A stretch of DNA of 27,603 nucleotides from CAYXWM01 sp964468805 (lineage in GTDB: Bacteria > Bacillota > Clostridia > Lachnospirales > WRBF01): contig CAYXWM010000041.1 of the NCBI GenBank assembly GCA_964468805.1, positions 1 to 27,603 on the forward strand, read 5' to 3'. The position numbers and the translations under genes are program-made. Below the pieces are notes generated by a model. It made no database searches. It was not told the origin of the DNA and saw only the letters and a list, made by a program, of their open reading frames with translations. Below are positions 14,315 to 21,736 of the stretch, one piece after another (positions within the stretch are counted from its first letter, which is position 1; each line of letters starts with the position of its first letter).

Positions 14315-15979
14315 TTGGCTAATAAAAAAAATAAACTGAAAGTCATTCCTCTGGGCGGTTTGCAGGAAATCGGCAAAAATATAACCGTTATAGAGTATGG
14401 AAATGACTTGGTTATCGTAGATTGCGGGGTAGCTTTTCCCCAAGACGATATGCTGGGTATAGACCTGGTTATACCCGACTTTACCTACTTGATTAAAAAT
14501 AAAGATAAAATCAGAGGCATCGTATTGACTCACGGACATGAGGATCATATCGGTGCCATACCATATATTTTGCGTGACATCAACGTACCCCTTTACGGTA
14601 CAAAGCTTACCCTTGGTCTTATTGAAAATAAGTTAAAGGAACACAATATTACCGCTGATTCCCGCTGCGTTGCAAAGGGCGAAACCATCAGCTTGGGTTG
14701 CATGAAAATCGAGTTTATCAACACAACCCACTCCATTGCCGACTCTGTAGGGCTTGCCATATATACTCCGGTTGGGTTGATAGTTCATACAGGCGACTTT
14801 AAGGTGGATTATACGCCCATACACGGCGACCCCATGGATTTGACTCGTTTTGCGGAGCTGGGCAGAGAAGGCGTACTTCTTTTCCTTTGCGAAAGTACAA
14901 ACGTAGCCGAATGGGGCTACACCATGTCGGAACGTTCCGTGGGTCCCATATTCGAAGAAATTTTTGAGCAAAGTGCCAATCAGCGTATTATGGTTGCCAC
15001 CTTCTCCTCAAACATACATCGCATACAGCAAATAGTTAATTCAGCCATAAAACATAAGCGTAAGGTTGCGGTTATAGGCCGCTCTATGTTAAACGCCGTA
15101 AAAACCGCCTGTGATTTGGGTTATTTAAATATACCGGACAATGCCTTTATTGATATATCCGAGGTTAAGAATTATCCCAACAAACAGTTGGTTATCATTA
15201 CTACAGGCAGCCAAGGCGAGCCTATGTCAGCCTTGTCTCGTATGGCGGTTTCCGAACACAGACAGGTTGATATCAAACCCGGAGACAAAATCATTATTTC
15301 CGCTTCACCCATTCCGGGCAACGAAAAAACTATTTCAAAAGTTATAAACGAGCTGATGAAAAAAGGTGCGGAGGTAATTTACGAGGGTTTAATGGAAGTT
15401 CACGTTTCCGGGCACGCAAAGCAAGAAGAAATCAAGCTTATGCACGCCTTGGTTAAACCCAAATATTTAATGCCCATCCACGGCGAATATCGTCACTTAA
15501 AGCATCATAAAGACCTTGCCATATCTCTTGGCATGAAAAAAGAAAACGTTTTCATTATGTCCATAGGCGATGTCTTGGAGTTAACCGATAATTCCGCAAA
15601 GCTCAACGGAACCGTACCTTCCGGTCAAGTTTTTGTAGACGGGCTTGGGGTAGGCGACGTAGGAAACATAGTTTTAAGAGACAGACGTCACCTTTCTCAA
15701 GACGGTTTAATGATAGTGGTTGTTACCATAGAGAAAGACTCCGGCATGGTTGTGGCAGGACCGGACATTATCTCCCGTGGATTTGTGTATGTGCGTGAAT
15801 CCGTAGACCTAATGGACGAGGCGAGAAACGTTGTAAATTGTGCCTTGAATACCTGTGAAGAACGTAGTATTTCCGATTGGTCTTACATGAAAAACCTTGT
15901 TAAAGATACTTTAAGAGAGTTTTTATGGCACAGAACCAAACGCTCACCCATGATTTTACCTATTATTATGGAAATTTAG
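14315..15979 (+). CDS. rnj: RNase J
   Basis: A metallo-beta-lactamase/beta-CASP ribonuclease (5'-3' exo- and endonuclease) central to Firmicutes RNA decay. It is 554 residues, the standard length. The zinc motif HGHEDHIGA starts at His73, with further metal ligands in NTTHSIADS and HTGDFKVD. Beta-CASP motifs follow (FSSNIHRIQQI, then TGSQGEPMSALSRMA, then HVSGHAKQEE and MPIHGEYRHL). The C-terminal dimerisation region includes SRGFVYVRES. The TTG at 14315 is the start: GAGGTG lies 8 bases upstream and ANKKNKLKVIPLGGLQEIG matches family N-termini. J1 and J2 cannot be told apart here; if it is the only copy it would be the J1 type. Confidence 0.96.
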   Translation: MANKKNKLKVIPLGGLQEIGKNITVIEYGNDLVIVDCGVAFPQDDMLGIDLVIPDFTYLIKNKDKIRGIVLTHGHEDHIGAIPYILRDINVPLYGTKLTLGLIENKLKEHNITADSRCVAKGETISLGCMKIEFINTTHSIADSVGLAIYTPVGLIVHTGDFKVDYTPIHGDPMDLTRFAELGREGVLLFLCESTNVAEWGYTMSERSVGPIFEEIFEQSANQRIMVATFSSNIHRIQQIVNSAIKHKRKVAVIGRSMLNAVKTACDLGYLNIPDNAFIDISEVKNYPNKQLVIITTGSQGEPMSALSRMAVSEHRQVDIKPGDKIIISASPIPGNEKTISKVINELMKKGAEVIYEGLMEVHVSGHAKQEEIKLMHALVKPKYLMPIHGEYRHLKHHKDLAISLGMKKENVFIMSIGDVLELTDNSAKLNGTVPSGQVFVDGLGVGDVGNIVLRDRRHLSQDGLMIVVVTIEKDSGMVVAGPDIISRGFVYVRESVDLMDEARNVVNCALNTCEERSISDWSYMKNLVKDTLREFLWHRTKRSPMILPIIMEI

Positions 15980-15996
15980 GTTTTACCGAAAAACAC

Positions 15997-16021
15997 GGCT
16001 CGGCGGAATTTCTGCCGAGCC
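15997..16021 (+). other. GC-rich hairpin between rnjA and ylbF
   Basis: GGCTCGGC (15997-16004) pairs with GCCGAGCC (16014-16021), and the stem extends by a G-U pair and two more pairs. With no T-run it probably allows read-through into ylbF while protecting the rnjA 3' end. Confidence 0.55.
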
Positions 16022-16049
16022 TGAATCAGGGTTAAAGGTTGATGTTATT

Positions 16050-16385
16050 ATGGATAATGTTTTAAAACTAGCCAATGCCCTAAGTTCGGAAATTAAAAAT
16101 TCCGGACTTTATAAAGTTTATACCAAGGCAAAATCGGAGCTTACCGAAGACTTACAGGCTCAAATCAATATATTCAAACGTTTGCATTACGAAGCTATGA
16201 TTAAGGACGAGCCTTGTACCTTGGACGAAGAAAAACACTTGGCAAAATTATACTTTGACCTGATGCGTAATCCCCTAACAAAAAGCTTTATGGAATCGGA
16301 GCGGGAATTGCTGAAAACCGTTTCAACCATTAACGAAATCCTGTATGCCGATTTTCCCATAGATATAAAATTTGTGTCGGATTAA
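16050..16385 (+). CDS. YlbF-family protein (DUF964)
   Basis: A 111-residue all-helical protein of the YlbF/YmcA (Com_YlbF) family. VLKLANALSSEIKNSGLYKV is the family N-terminus (A..LA..I..S..Y), and the last third, YFDLMRNPLTKSFMESEREL, matches the L..N..I..F...E pattern. In Bacillus, YlbF and YmcA with YaaT bind RNase Y and influence mRNA maturation, sporulation and competence. Its place 70 bases after rnjA fits a link to RNA turnover. No strong ribosome site is visible before ATG 16050; GGTTGATG is the best match. Confidence 0.85.
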   Translation: MDNVLKLANALSSEIKNSGLYKVYTKAKSELTEDLQAQINIFKRLHYEAMIKDEPCTLDEEKHLAKLYFDLMRNPLTKSFMESERELLKTVSTINEILYADFPIDIKFVSD

Positions 16386-16441
16386 TTAATTACGGTTGTC
16401 GTTTTACGGTAACCGCTATAGCGGTTTTAGTTCAAACGTAC

Positions 16442-16488
16442 TAAAATCAATTACACTTGAAGCATAGGCTGAATTGTAATTGATTTTA
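16442..16488 (+). terminator. AT-rich hairpin after ylbF, possible terminator
   Basis: TAAAATCAATTACA (16442-16455) pairs perfectly with TGTAATTGATTTTA (16475-16488), followed by CTTTTATT. The stem is AT-rich and the T-run is interrupted, so it may be weak. Confidence 0.5.
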
Positions 16489-16510
16489 CTTTTATTAAGA
16501 TTAAGCCACT

Positions 16511-16614
16511 ATACTTAATTTCGAGTTAAGTAGTAACAAAAGCGTTATAAAAACGCAAGAGCGTACCGTTTACGAAGAATAGCTTTTGTTACTATTCCTT
16601 ATGCAATTAAGTAT
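16511..16614 (+). repeat. Palindromic repeat family 1, copy C (best ends)
   Basis: Perfect 10-bp terminal inverted repeats ATACTTAATT (16511-16520) and AATTAAGTAT (16605-16614). Internally, AGTAACAAAAGC (16532-16543) opposes GCTTTTGTTACT (16582-16593). The core TACGAAGAATAGCTTTTG (16571-16588) is shared with copies at 258-393 and 5591-5669. No coding capacity: a typical non-autonomous miniature element. Confidence 0.78.
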
Positions 16615-16894
16615 ATTTACTGATGTTTTGAGAAAATTGCTGCGTTTTTGGGCATTCGCTTCTTCTTAAAAAACAGTAATATTTTTTAACTTTTTGTTGT
16701 CAATGTTATAATCTTCGGCAATATTATGTTAAAGGTATGCTTTTTGAATTTCGATGAGATTATTTCATCGGACACATATTTTTACGGCTTTATACTTGTT
16801 AAACTTAAAAAAACCTTATATAATCGAATAATTCAAATAAACATACAGGATTTTATTCAGTTTTGTATACAGCTGTATTGGAGGTCTTTACTTA

Positions 16895-18277
16895 ATGGAA
16901 AAAACAATGGAAAAAGTTGTTGCTCTGGCTAAAAACAGAGGTTTTATTTTTCCCGGCTCCGAAATTTACGGCGGCCTTGCAAACTCTTGGGATTACGGCC
17001 CTCTGGGTGTTGAATTGAAAAACAACGTAAAACAAGCCTGGTGGAAAAAATTTATTAAAGAAAGCCCGTTGAACGTAGGCGTTGATTGTGCCATATTGAT
17101 GAACCCCCAAGTTTGGGTGGCTTCCGGTCACGTTGGCGGTTTCTCCGACCCTCTTATGGACTGCAAGGACTGTAAAGAACGTTTCCGTGCGGACAAAATC
17201 ATCGAAGATTATGTTGCGGAAAATTCTCTTGACGTGAAACCGGACGGTTGGTCTCATGCTCAAATGGAAGAATTTATTAACGAGAAAAAAATTCCTTGCC
17301 CCAACTGTGAGGCTCATAACTTTACGCAAATCAGACAGTTTAACCTGATGTTCAAAACCCACGCCGGGGTTACCGAGGATTCCAAAAACGTAGTTTACCT
17401 TCGTCCGGAAACCGCTCAAGGTATCTTTGTTAACTTCCGTAACGTACAACGCACCACCCGTAAAAAATTGCCCTTCGGTATAGGACAAATCGGCAAATCT
17501 TTCCGCAACGAAATCACACCCGGTAACTTTACTTTCCGTACCCGTGAATTCGAGCAAATGGAGTTGGAATTTTTCTGCGATTCAAAAACTGACATGGAAT
17601 GGTTTGAATATTGGAAGAAGTTCTGTATAAACTGGTTGTATGACCTTGGAATGGATAACGAGCATCTTCGTATCCGTGACCACTCCGAGGAAGAATTGAG
17701 CCATTACAGCAAGGCTACCACCGATATTGAATATTTATTCCCCTTTGGTTTCGGCGAGCTTTGGGGTATAGCCAATCGTACAGATTATGACCTTACCCAA
17801 CACCAAACTCATTCCGGACAGGATATGTCCTACTTTGACCCGAATACCAACGAGAAATTTATTCCTTACTGTATCGAGCCTTCTTTGGGAGCAGACAGGG
17901 TAACCCTTGCTTTCCTATGCGAAGCCTACGATGAGGAAGAATTGGCAGAAGGTGACACAAGAACCGTTCTTCGTTTTCATAACGAGCTTGCACCTATTAA
18001 AATTGCCGTTCTGCCCCTGTCCAAAAAGCTTTCCGAAGAAGCCGGCAAGCTTTACGAGGAACTTTCCCGTTACTATACCTGTGATTTTGACGAGGTAGGT
18101 TCCATAGGAAAACGCTATCGTCGTCAAGACGAAATCGGTACGCCTTACTGCATTACCTTTGACTTTGATTCCCTTGAGGACAATAGCGTAACCATCCGTG
18201 ACAGAGACAGCATGGCTCAAATAAGAATAAAAAGAGACGAATTACTCAGCTATTTCGGCGAAAAATTCAAGTACTGA
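16895..18277 (+). CDS. glyS: Glycyl-tRNA synthetase, single-chain (class II)
   Basis: Charges tRNA-Gly with glycine. It is 460 residues, the usual length of the eukaryote/archaeal-like alpha2 type found in many Firmicutes. The N-terminus RGFIFPGSEIYGGLANSWDY is diagnostic. A Cys pair in DCKDCKERFRAD and another in CPNCEAH form the insertion-domain zinc site. Class II motif 2 is present as FRNEITPGNFTFRTREFEQME, and motif 3 near EPSLGADRVTLAFL. The C-terminal anticodon-binding domain begins near KIAVLPLSKKLSE. ATG 16895 has GGAGGT 9 bases upstream. The next gene starts 36 bases after its stop and is probably co-transcribed. Confidence 0.97.
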   Translation: MEKTMEKVVALAKNRGFIFPGSEIYGGLANSWDYGPLGVELKNNVKQAWWKKFIKESPLNVGVDCAILMNPQVWVASGHVGGFSDPLMDCKDCKERFRADKIIEDYVAENSLDVKPDGWSHAQMEEFINEKKIPCPNCEAHNFTQIRQFNLMFKTHAGVTEDSKNVVYLRPETAQGIFVNFRNVQRTTRKKLPFGIGQIGKSFRNEITPGNFTFRTREFEQMELEFFCDSKTDMEWFEYWKKFCINWLYDLGMDNEHLRIRDHSEEELSHYSKATTDIEYLFPFGFGELWGIANRTDYDLTQHQTHSGQDMSYFDPNTNEKFIPYCIEPSLGADRVTLAFLCEAYDEEELAEGDTRTVLRFHNELAPIKIAVLPLSKKLSEEAGKLYEELSRYYTCDFDEVGSIGKRYRRQDEIGTPYCITFDFDSLEDNSVTIRDRDSMAQIRIKRDELLSYFGEKFKY

Positions 18278-18313
18278 GATAAAAAGATATTAAAAAACAT
18301 GGGAGTTGATTGA

Positions 18314-18664
18314 ATGAAATCTCCACAAGATTTAGACATAATCAGAGACACGGGCAGAATTTCCCTTATGGAACGTCAACCCCACAGCGGATATACAGTA
18401 AAAGTAAGTATGTCGGACAGCGGCATAGAAGCCGGCTCACGTACCGTACTTACTGCAATTTGGCAGCAAATCCGAGATAAAGATGTAGACAATGCCCTCC
18501 TTTGCCCGGCAGATAATTTGGGCAAGCCCGAACAAGAACCCATAGTTGTGGTTGAAAAGGACGGTAAACAAACTTGCTACGTTAATATTGACAGTCATAA
18601 AGCCGAAGAAATTGTTGAAGAACATTTGAAAAACGGCAGACCTGTGGAAAAATTCGCAAAATAA
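18314..18664 (+). CDS. HndB-like thioredoxin-fold [2Fe-2S] protein lacking its cysteines
   Basis: A 116-residue protein that follows the small HndB/NuoE-like ferredoxin family of clostridial hydrogenases: an N-terminal MKSPQDLDIIRD (family MKS.EEL..IR), a first strand YTVKVSMSDSGIEAGSRTVL (family V.V.MGTCGIAAGAR.VL), then EPIVVV, YVNIDSHKAEEIVEEHLKNG and a final VEKF. The cluster ligands are gone: the first Cys region is Ser34-Asp-Ser36, and the usual GC.GLC before EP reads D67-N-L-G-K-P72. The only cysteines (Cys64 and one near 87) are not at ligand positions. It is thus a cluster-free paralogue with unknown role. GGGAG precedes the ATG. No hydrogenase gene is nearby. The family assignment is by recall of pattern. 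Confidence 0.68.
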   Translation: MKSPQDLDIIRDTGRISLMERQPHSGYTVKVSMSDSGIEAGSRTVLTAIWQQIRDKDVDNALLCPADNLGKPEQEPIVVVEKDGKQTCYVNIDSHKAEEIVEEHLKNGRPVEKFAK

Positions 18665-18673
18665 AACCTATAT

Positions 18674-18712
18674 AAAAAGGCAGCATTGTTTTAAAAACAA
18701 TGTTGCCTTTTT
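18674..18712. terminator. Bidirectional terminator between convergent genes
   Basis: AAAAAGGCAGCATTGTTT (from 18674) pairs with AAACAATGTTGCCTTTTT (to 18712) with one G-U pair. A-rich and T-rich flanks allow it to serve both the plus-strand gene ending at 18664 and the minus-strand gene ending at 18732. Confidence 0.9.
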
Positions 18713-18731
18713 CATACCCAATATTTCAATG

Positions 18732-19004
18732 TTATTGGCTTTTCCACCTTTTCAACTGAGGAAAAAACCCTCTCATCTTTATAATTGCATCATTTTCATT
18801 AAAGCTATCATCGCCTTTGAATATTTCTTTCATATGCTTTAGGCTTATATCAATCATTTCTTCCATTGTTACGTCTTGAGTAAAAGAACCGTCTTTATAA
18901 CAGTAAATACAATACTCTTCATTAAGAGAACCGTCGTTGTTTGTTGCAAATTCTTCTTTTTTCGTTAAGGGCATACCGCAACTTTGACAAAATCTCTGTT
19001 CCAT
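18732..19004 (-). CDS. Zinc-ribbon protein (putative Zn_ribbon_2)
   Basis: A 90-residue minus-strand protein. MEQRFCQSCGMPLTKKEEF and the following EEYCIYCYKDGSF supply two CxxC pairs for a zinc ribbon. A helical C-terminal part follows (MEEMIDISLKHMKEIF). This layout is the small zinc-ribbon family Zn_ribbon_2, common in Firmicutes and often annotated as possible regulators; the target is unknown. The start is supported by CGGAGGAG just upstream on the minus strand. It is transcribed alone, convergent with the glyS unit. Confidence 0.88.
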   Translation of the reverse strand: MEQRFCQSCGMPLTKKEEFATNNDGSLNEEYCIYCYKDGSFTQDVTMEEMIDISLKHMKEIFKGDDSFNENDAIIKMRGFFPQLKRWKSQ

Positions 19005-19059
19005 AATTAAATCTCCTCCGCTTTATGTAATTTAAGGTTCAGAAACGTTCAGTATGTTC

Positions 19060-19145
19060 TATAATGATTCCATTTTAAACAGAGGACAAAAAATGATTTT
19101 TTCCGGCGGTTCAAGTTGTCCTTCATCTTATTTGGAATTAGTATA
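19060..19145 (-). repeat. Palindromic repeat family 3, inverted copy
   Basis: The ends TATAATGATTCC (19060-19071) and GGAATTAGTATA (19134-19145) are opposed. The complement of the 14124-14140 word lies at 19073-19089 without mismatch, and GTTGTCCTTCATCTTAT matches the other arm in reverse. It is in the opposite orientation to the copy at 14054. Confidence 0.72.
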
Positions 19146-19287
19146 CAATAACACTTATGCAAAATAATGTCAACTAACTGTAAAAGTGTTATCACGATAT
19201 AATTCTTTTAAATATTATAAAAGAGACAACCATTTTTAAAGCCCGGTCATATGATATATTAATGCGATTTCGGTGAATCAAACTTTC

Positions 19288-19321
19288 ATACTATTTCTTA
19301 GCTGTTGTATAGAAATAGTAT
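19288..19321 (+). repeat. Palindromic repeat family 2, minimal copy
   Basis: ATACTATTTCT (19288-19298) and AGAAATAGTAT (19311-19321) are perfect 11-bp inverted repeats around a 12-base centre. The same arms occur at 24933-24965 and, with one change, at 20087-20159. Confidence 0.72.
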
Positions 19322-19389
19322 CATCGAATTTCTAATATTTTAGAATAAACAATTACGGGGCACCGTTGAGAAAATCGGAGGTGCAGGAA

Positions 19390-19743
19390 ATGGAAAACAA
19401 CTACTTTATTACTATTACCGGGCTTGATGAATTTTACGGCGACAAGCCCTACGAACTTAACAGCGTAGTTAAAATTACGAAAGAGCCGTCAAGATACGAT
19501 GCGGAAGCTATCAAAACAGAGCTGCCCCATTTGGGAACCATAGGTTATGTGGCAAACTCTCCGGAAACCGTATATGCGGGAACTATCAGTGCAGGTCGGC
19601 TCTACGACAAAATCGGGGATTATGCCTATGCACAGATTATGTTTTTAACAGAAACAGGGGTAATTGCACTGGTTTTGTCCCCGGAGGAGGTAGAGCAGGT
19701 TTTTAACATTATAAAAATCATCAAAATAGATAAAGATTTTTAA
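19390..19743 (+). CDS. Stand-alone HIRAN-domain protein
   Basis: A 117-residue protein that consists of one HIRAN-like domain. The start FITITGLDEFYGDKPYE, then VVKITKEPSRYDAEAIKTEL, GTIGYVANSPETVYAGTISA and GRLYDKIGDYAYAQIMFL follow the HIRAN pattern (G...Y.G......G..V.L..EP.N.YD..AI.V......IGY). HIRAN domains bind DNA ends or modified DNA in helicases and nucleases; single-domain versions are common in Firmicutes and their role is not established. ATG 19390 has GGAGGTG 8 bases upstream; a TTG at 19366 overlaps that site. There is no neighbour with a related function. Confidence 0.82.
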   Translation: MENNYFITITGLDEFYGDKPYELNSVVKITKEPSRYDAEAIKTELPHLGTIGYVANSPETVYAGTISAGRLYDKIGDYAYAQIMFLTETGVIALVLSPEEVEQVFNIIKIIKIDKDF

Positions 19744-19868
19744 CTTAAAAACAAATTGTACCGGTTCCCAAATTAGGCGTTTTACCGGTAACTTATTCAA
19801 CGGAAACCCAAATAGGGTTTATAATGCCGCCTTTTGTTGCGTTTTTTTAATTCCCCGGCAATTCTCAC

Positions 19869-19897
19869 TTGAAAACTGACAAAAATTTTAATATAAT
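19869..19897 (+). promoter_or_regulatory. SigA-type promoter for the aromatic-acid operon
   Basis: TTGAAA (19869-19874), a 17-base spacer and TATAAT (19892-19897). It lies about 360 bases before the symporter start, giving an unusually long leader. Confidence 0.72.
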
Positions 19898-20255
19898 TGT
19901 AAAAACATATTTGTTTCGGGGAAATTTTTCGGTAAACGCTGATTTAAAAGTTACTGTTTTTTCAGCGGTTACTTACATATTATTTGAGAAACACCGTAAT
20001 TCTAACTAATACTATTCTTCCTTTAAAATATCCGGCATATATGAAGATTGGTTTAACGGATAACTTTCTCATTTTTTTGGCGTTTTATACTGTTTCTTGA
20101 CAGATGCTACATGGGCGTTGGCTCACAACACGCATAGGACTTTTTGTAAGAAATAGTATCGGCTTTAAAAACGCCTGCATTTATGTAAATTTATTAACAA
20201 ACAATTCCCGAAACAATTAATGCACTATTATACTAATTTGAAAAGAGGTTTCGGA
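19898..20255 (+). other. Long structured leader of the aromatic-acid operon
   Basis: No gene. It holds GTAAACGCTGA/TCAGCGGTTAC (19932-19942 with 19962-19972, one mismatch) and the nested family 2 palindrome at 20079-20175. No known riboswitch or T-box consensus was recognised. Together with 19744-19868, which holds only a small AAACCC/GGGTTT hairpin near 19806-19822, this gap is about 510 bases. Confidence 0.5.
20079..20175 (+). repeat. Palindromic repeat family 2, expanded nested copy
   Basis: Inner arms ATACTGTTTCT (20087-20097) and AGAAATAGTAT (20149-20159) match the family with one change. They are embedded in a second pair GGCGTTTTA (20079-20087) and TAAAAACGCC (20166-20175). The interior is longer than in the other copies. 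It would lie in the operon leader. Confidence 0.6.
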
Positions 20256-21731
20256 ATGGATGGCGACATGATAATTAAGTACGGTTTTTTGGCTGCATTT
20301 ATCATCGCAATGGTGACCATCGGATTTTTAAACTACAAGAAATCCGAGACGGTAACAGGTTTTTTTCTGGGAGGTAAACGTGCCGGTGCTTGGGTTTCTG
20401 CCTTTGCCTACGGTACCACATATTTCTCCGCAGTTTTGTTTATCGGATATGCAGGCAAAAATGGTTGGAATTTCGGTATTTCTTCGGTATGGGTTGGCAT
20501 AGGAAACGCCATAGTGGGCAGTTTACTTGCCTGGTTGGTTCTGGCAAAACGTACTCGTGCCATGACCCACAAGCTAAAAACAAACACCATGCCCGAGTTT
20601 TTCGAGGCACGATACCAAAGCAAATATCTGAAATTCTTCTCGGCTTTGATTATCTTTATATTCTTGGTTCCTTATTCGGCTTCGGTTTATATGGGCCTGG
20701 GATATTTATTTGAAACTACTTTTCAAATTCCCTATATTACCTTTATGTTGATTATGGCTGTTATTACCGCCGTATATCTGGTTTTGGGCGGTTATACCGC
20801 TACCTTGATTACAGACTTCTTCCAAGGCATAATCATGATTATCGGCGTTATCCTTATGGTTTTCTTCGTTATGGCAAATGATAAGGTAGGCGGTGTTTTT
20901 GTAGGTATAGAACGCTTGGCAGCTTTGGGCGACCCGGACATAGTAAGCCCCTTTGCGGGAGCAAAATGGTACGACCTACTTTCATTGGTGGTACTTACAA
21001 GCTTCGGTAGCTGGGCATTGCCTCAAATGATACATAAATTCTACGCTATTAAAGATAACTCCGCCATCAGAAAAGCAACTATAGTTTCAACGGTATTTGC
21101 AACTATAATAGCCGGTTCTGCTTACTTTGTAGGTGCTTTCGGACGTTTGTTCCTTGACAACACCCTGCCCGAAGGCGGCTTTGACGTAATTATGCCCCTT
21201 ATCGTGCAAACTTTGCCGGTTATTGTATTAAGTATAATTTTATTGTTGGTTTTATCCGCTTCTATGTCAACCCTTGCTTCCATCGTTATGACTTCCAGCT
21301 CGGCACTGGTCATTGATTTGATAAAAGGCGGAATCAAACCCAATCTTTCCCAAAAATCTTCCGTATTTTTAATGCGTTTAATGTGTTTGGTATTTATAAT
21401 ACTTTCCTTTAGCATCGCCGCATTAAGACCCACCGCAATCCTGCAATTAATGGCATTCTCCTGGGGTACTGTATCCGGCAGCTTTATCGGACCCTACATT
21501 TTGGGGCTTTACTGGAAAGGTGCAACAAAGGCAGGCGCTTGGGCAGGTATGCTCGGCGGCTTCCTTACTTCCATAATTGCCGCTATAGTTACCGGATTCA
21601 ACGGTGCAATGGCTCCGGCTATAGCAATGTACGCATTTATTGTTTCTATTGTGGCTGTACTTGTTGTAAGTTTAATAACAAAGAAATTTTCCGAGGAACA
21701 CAACGAGTTTGTTTTCTCAGAGGGTGAGTGA
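20256..21731 (+). CDS. Sodium:solute symporter (SSS family), probable arylacetate importer
   Basis: A protein of about 491 residues with roughly 12-13 membrane segments. GYFL-type SSS signature region: FFLGGKRAGAWVSAFAYGTT (about residues 30-50); the mid region GYTATLITDFFQGIIMIIGV holds the conserved G..A...TD..QG motif of the family, and LSASMSTLASIVMTSSSALV matches the S...S.......S segment that forms the second sodium site. The family includes pantothenate, proline and acetate carriers. Position at the head of a paaK-iorAB-paaK cluster suggests arylacetates or aromatic acids as cargo; this is inference. ATG 20256 has AAGAGGT 6 bases upstream; an earlier ATG at 20220 has none. Its stop overlaps the region of the next start. 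Confidence 0.85.
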   Translation: MDGDMIIKYGFLAAFIIAMVTIGFLNYKKSETVTGFFLGGKRAGAWVSAFAYGTTYFSAVLFIGYAGKNGWNFGISSVWVGIGNAIVGSLLAWLVLAKRTRAMTHKLKTNTMPEFFEARYQSKYLKFFSALIIFIFLVPYSASVYMGLGYLFETTFQIPYITFMLIMAVITAVYLVLGGYTATLITDFFQGIIMIIGVILMVFFVMANDKVGGVFVGIERLAALGDPDIVSPFAGAKWYDLLSLVVLTSFGSWALPQMIHKFYAIKDNSAIRKATIVSTVFATIIAGSAYFVGAFGRLFLDNTLPEGGFDVIMPLIVQTLPVIVLSIILLLVLSASMSTLASIVMTSSSALVIDLIKGGIKPNLSQKSSVFLMRLMCLVFIILSFSIAALRPTAILQLMAFSWGTVSGSFIGPYILGLYWKGATKAGAWAGMLGGFLTSIIAAIVTGFNGAMAPAIAMYAFIVSIVAVLVVSLITKKFSEEHNEFVFSEGE

Positions 21732-21736
21732 TCAGA

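Larger units (their letters stand above)
16386..16894. other. Long intergenic region before glyS
   Basis: No gene. In order it holds a small palindrome AACCGC/GCGGTT (16411-16426), a 14-bp hairpin at 16442-16488, the family 1 repeat at 16511-16614, and a weak promoter (TTTAAC 16685-16690, 16-base spacer, TATAAT 16707-16712) for glyS. No T-box sequence (AGGGTGG...ACCGCG) was found, although glyQS is T-box-regulated in many Firmicutes. Confidence 0.55.
19005..19389. other. Intergenic region carrying two repeat elements
   Basis: No gene. Contains a family 3 element (19060-19145) and a family 2 hairpin (19288-19321). The start of the zinc-ribbon gene lies on one side and the HIRAN gene on the other, so promoters for both must be here, but no consensus pair was found. 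Confidence 0.5.

Noticed and set aside
16615..16894. T-box leader upstream of glyS
   Set aside because: Neither the T-box sequence nor a terminator/antiterminator pair is present.
16892..17557. Long minus-strand open frame opposite glyS
   Set aside because: It is the antisense shadow of a fully conserved glycyl-tRNA synthetase and has no ribosome site or family match.
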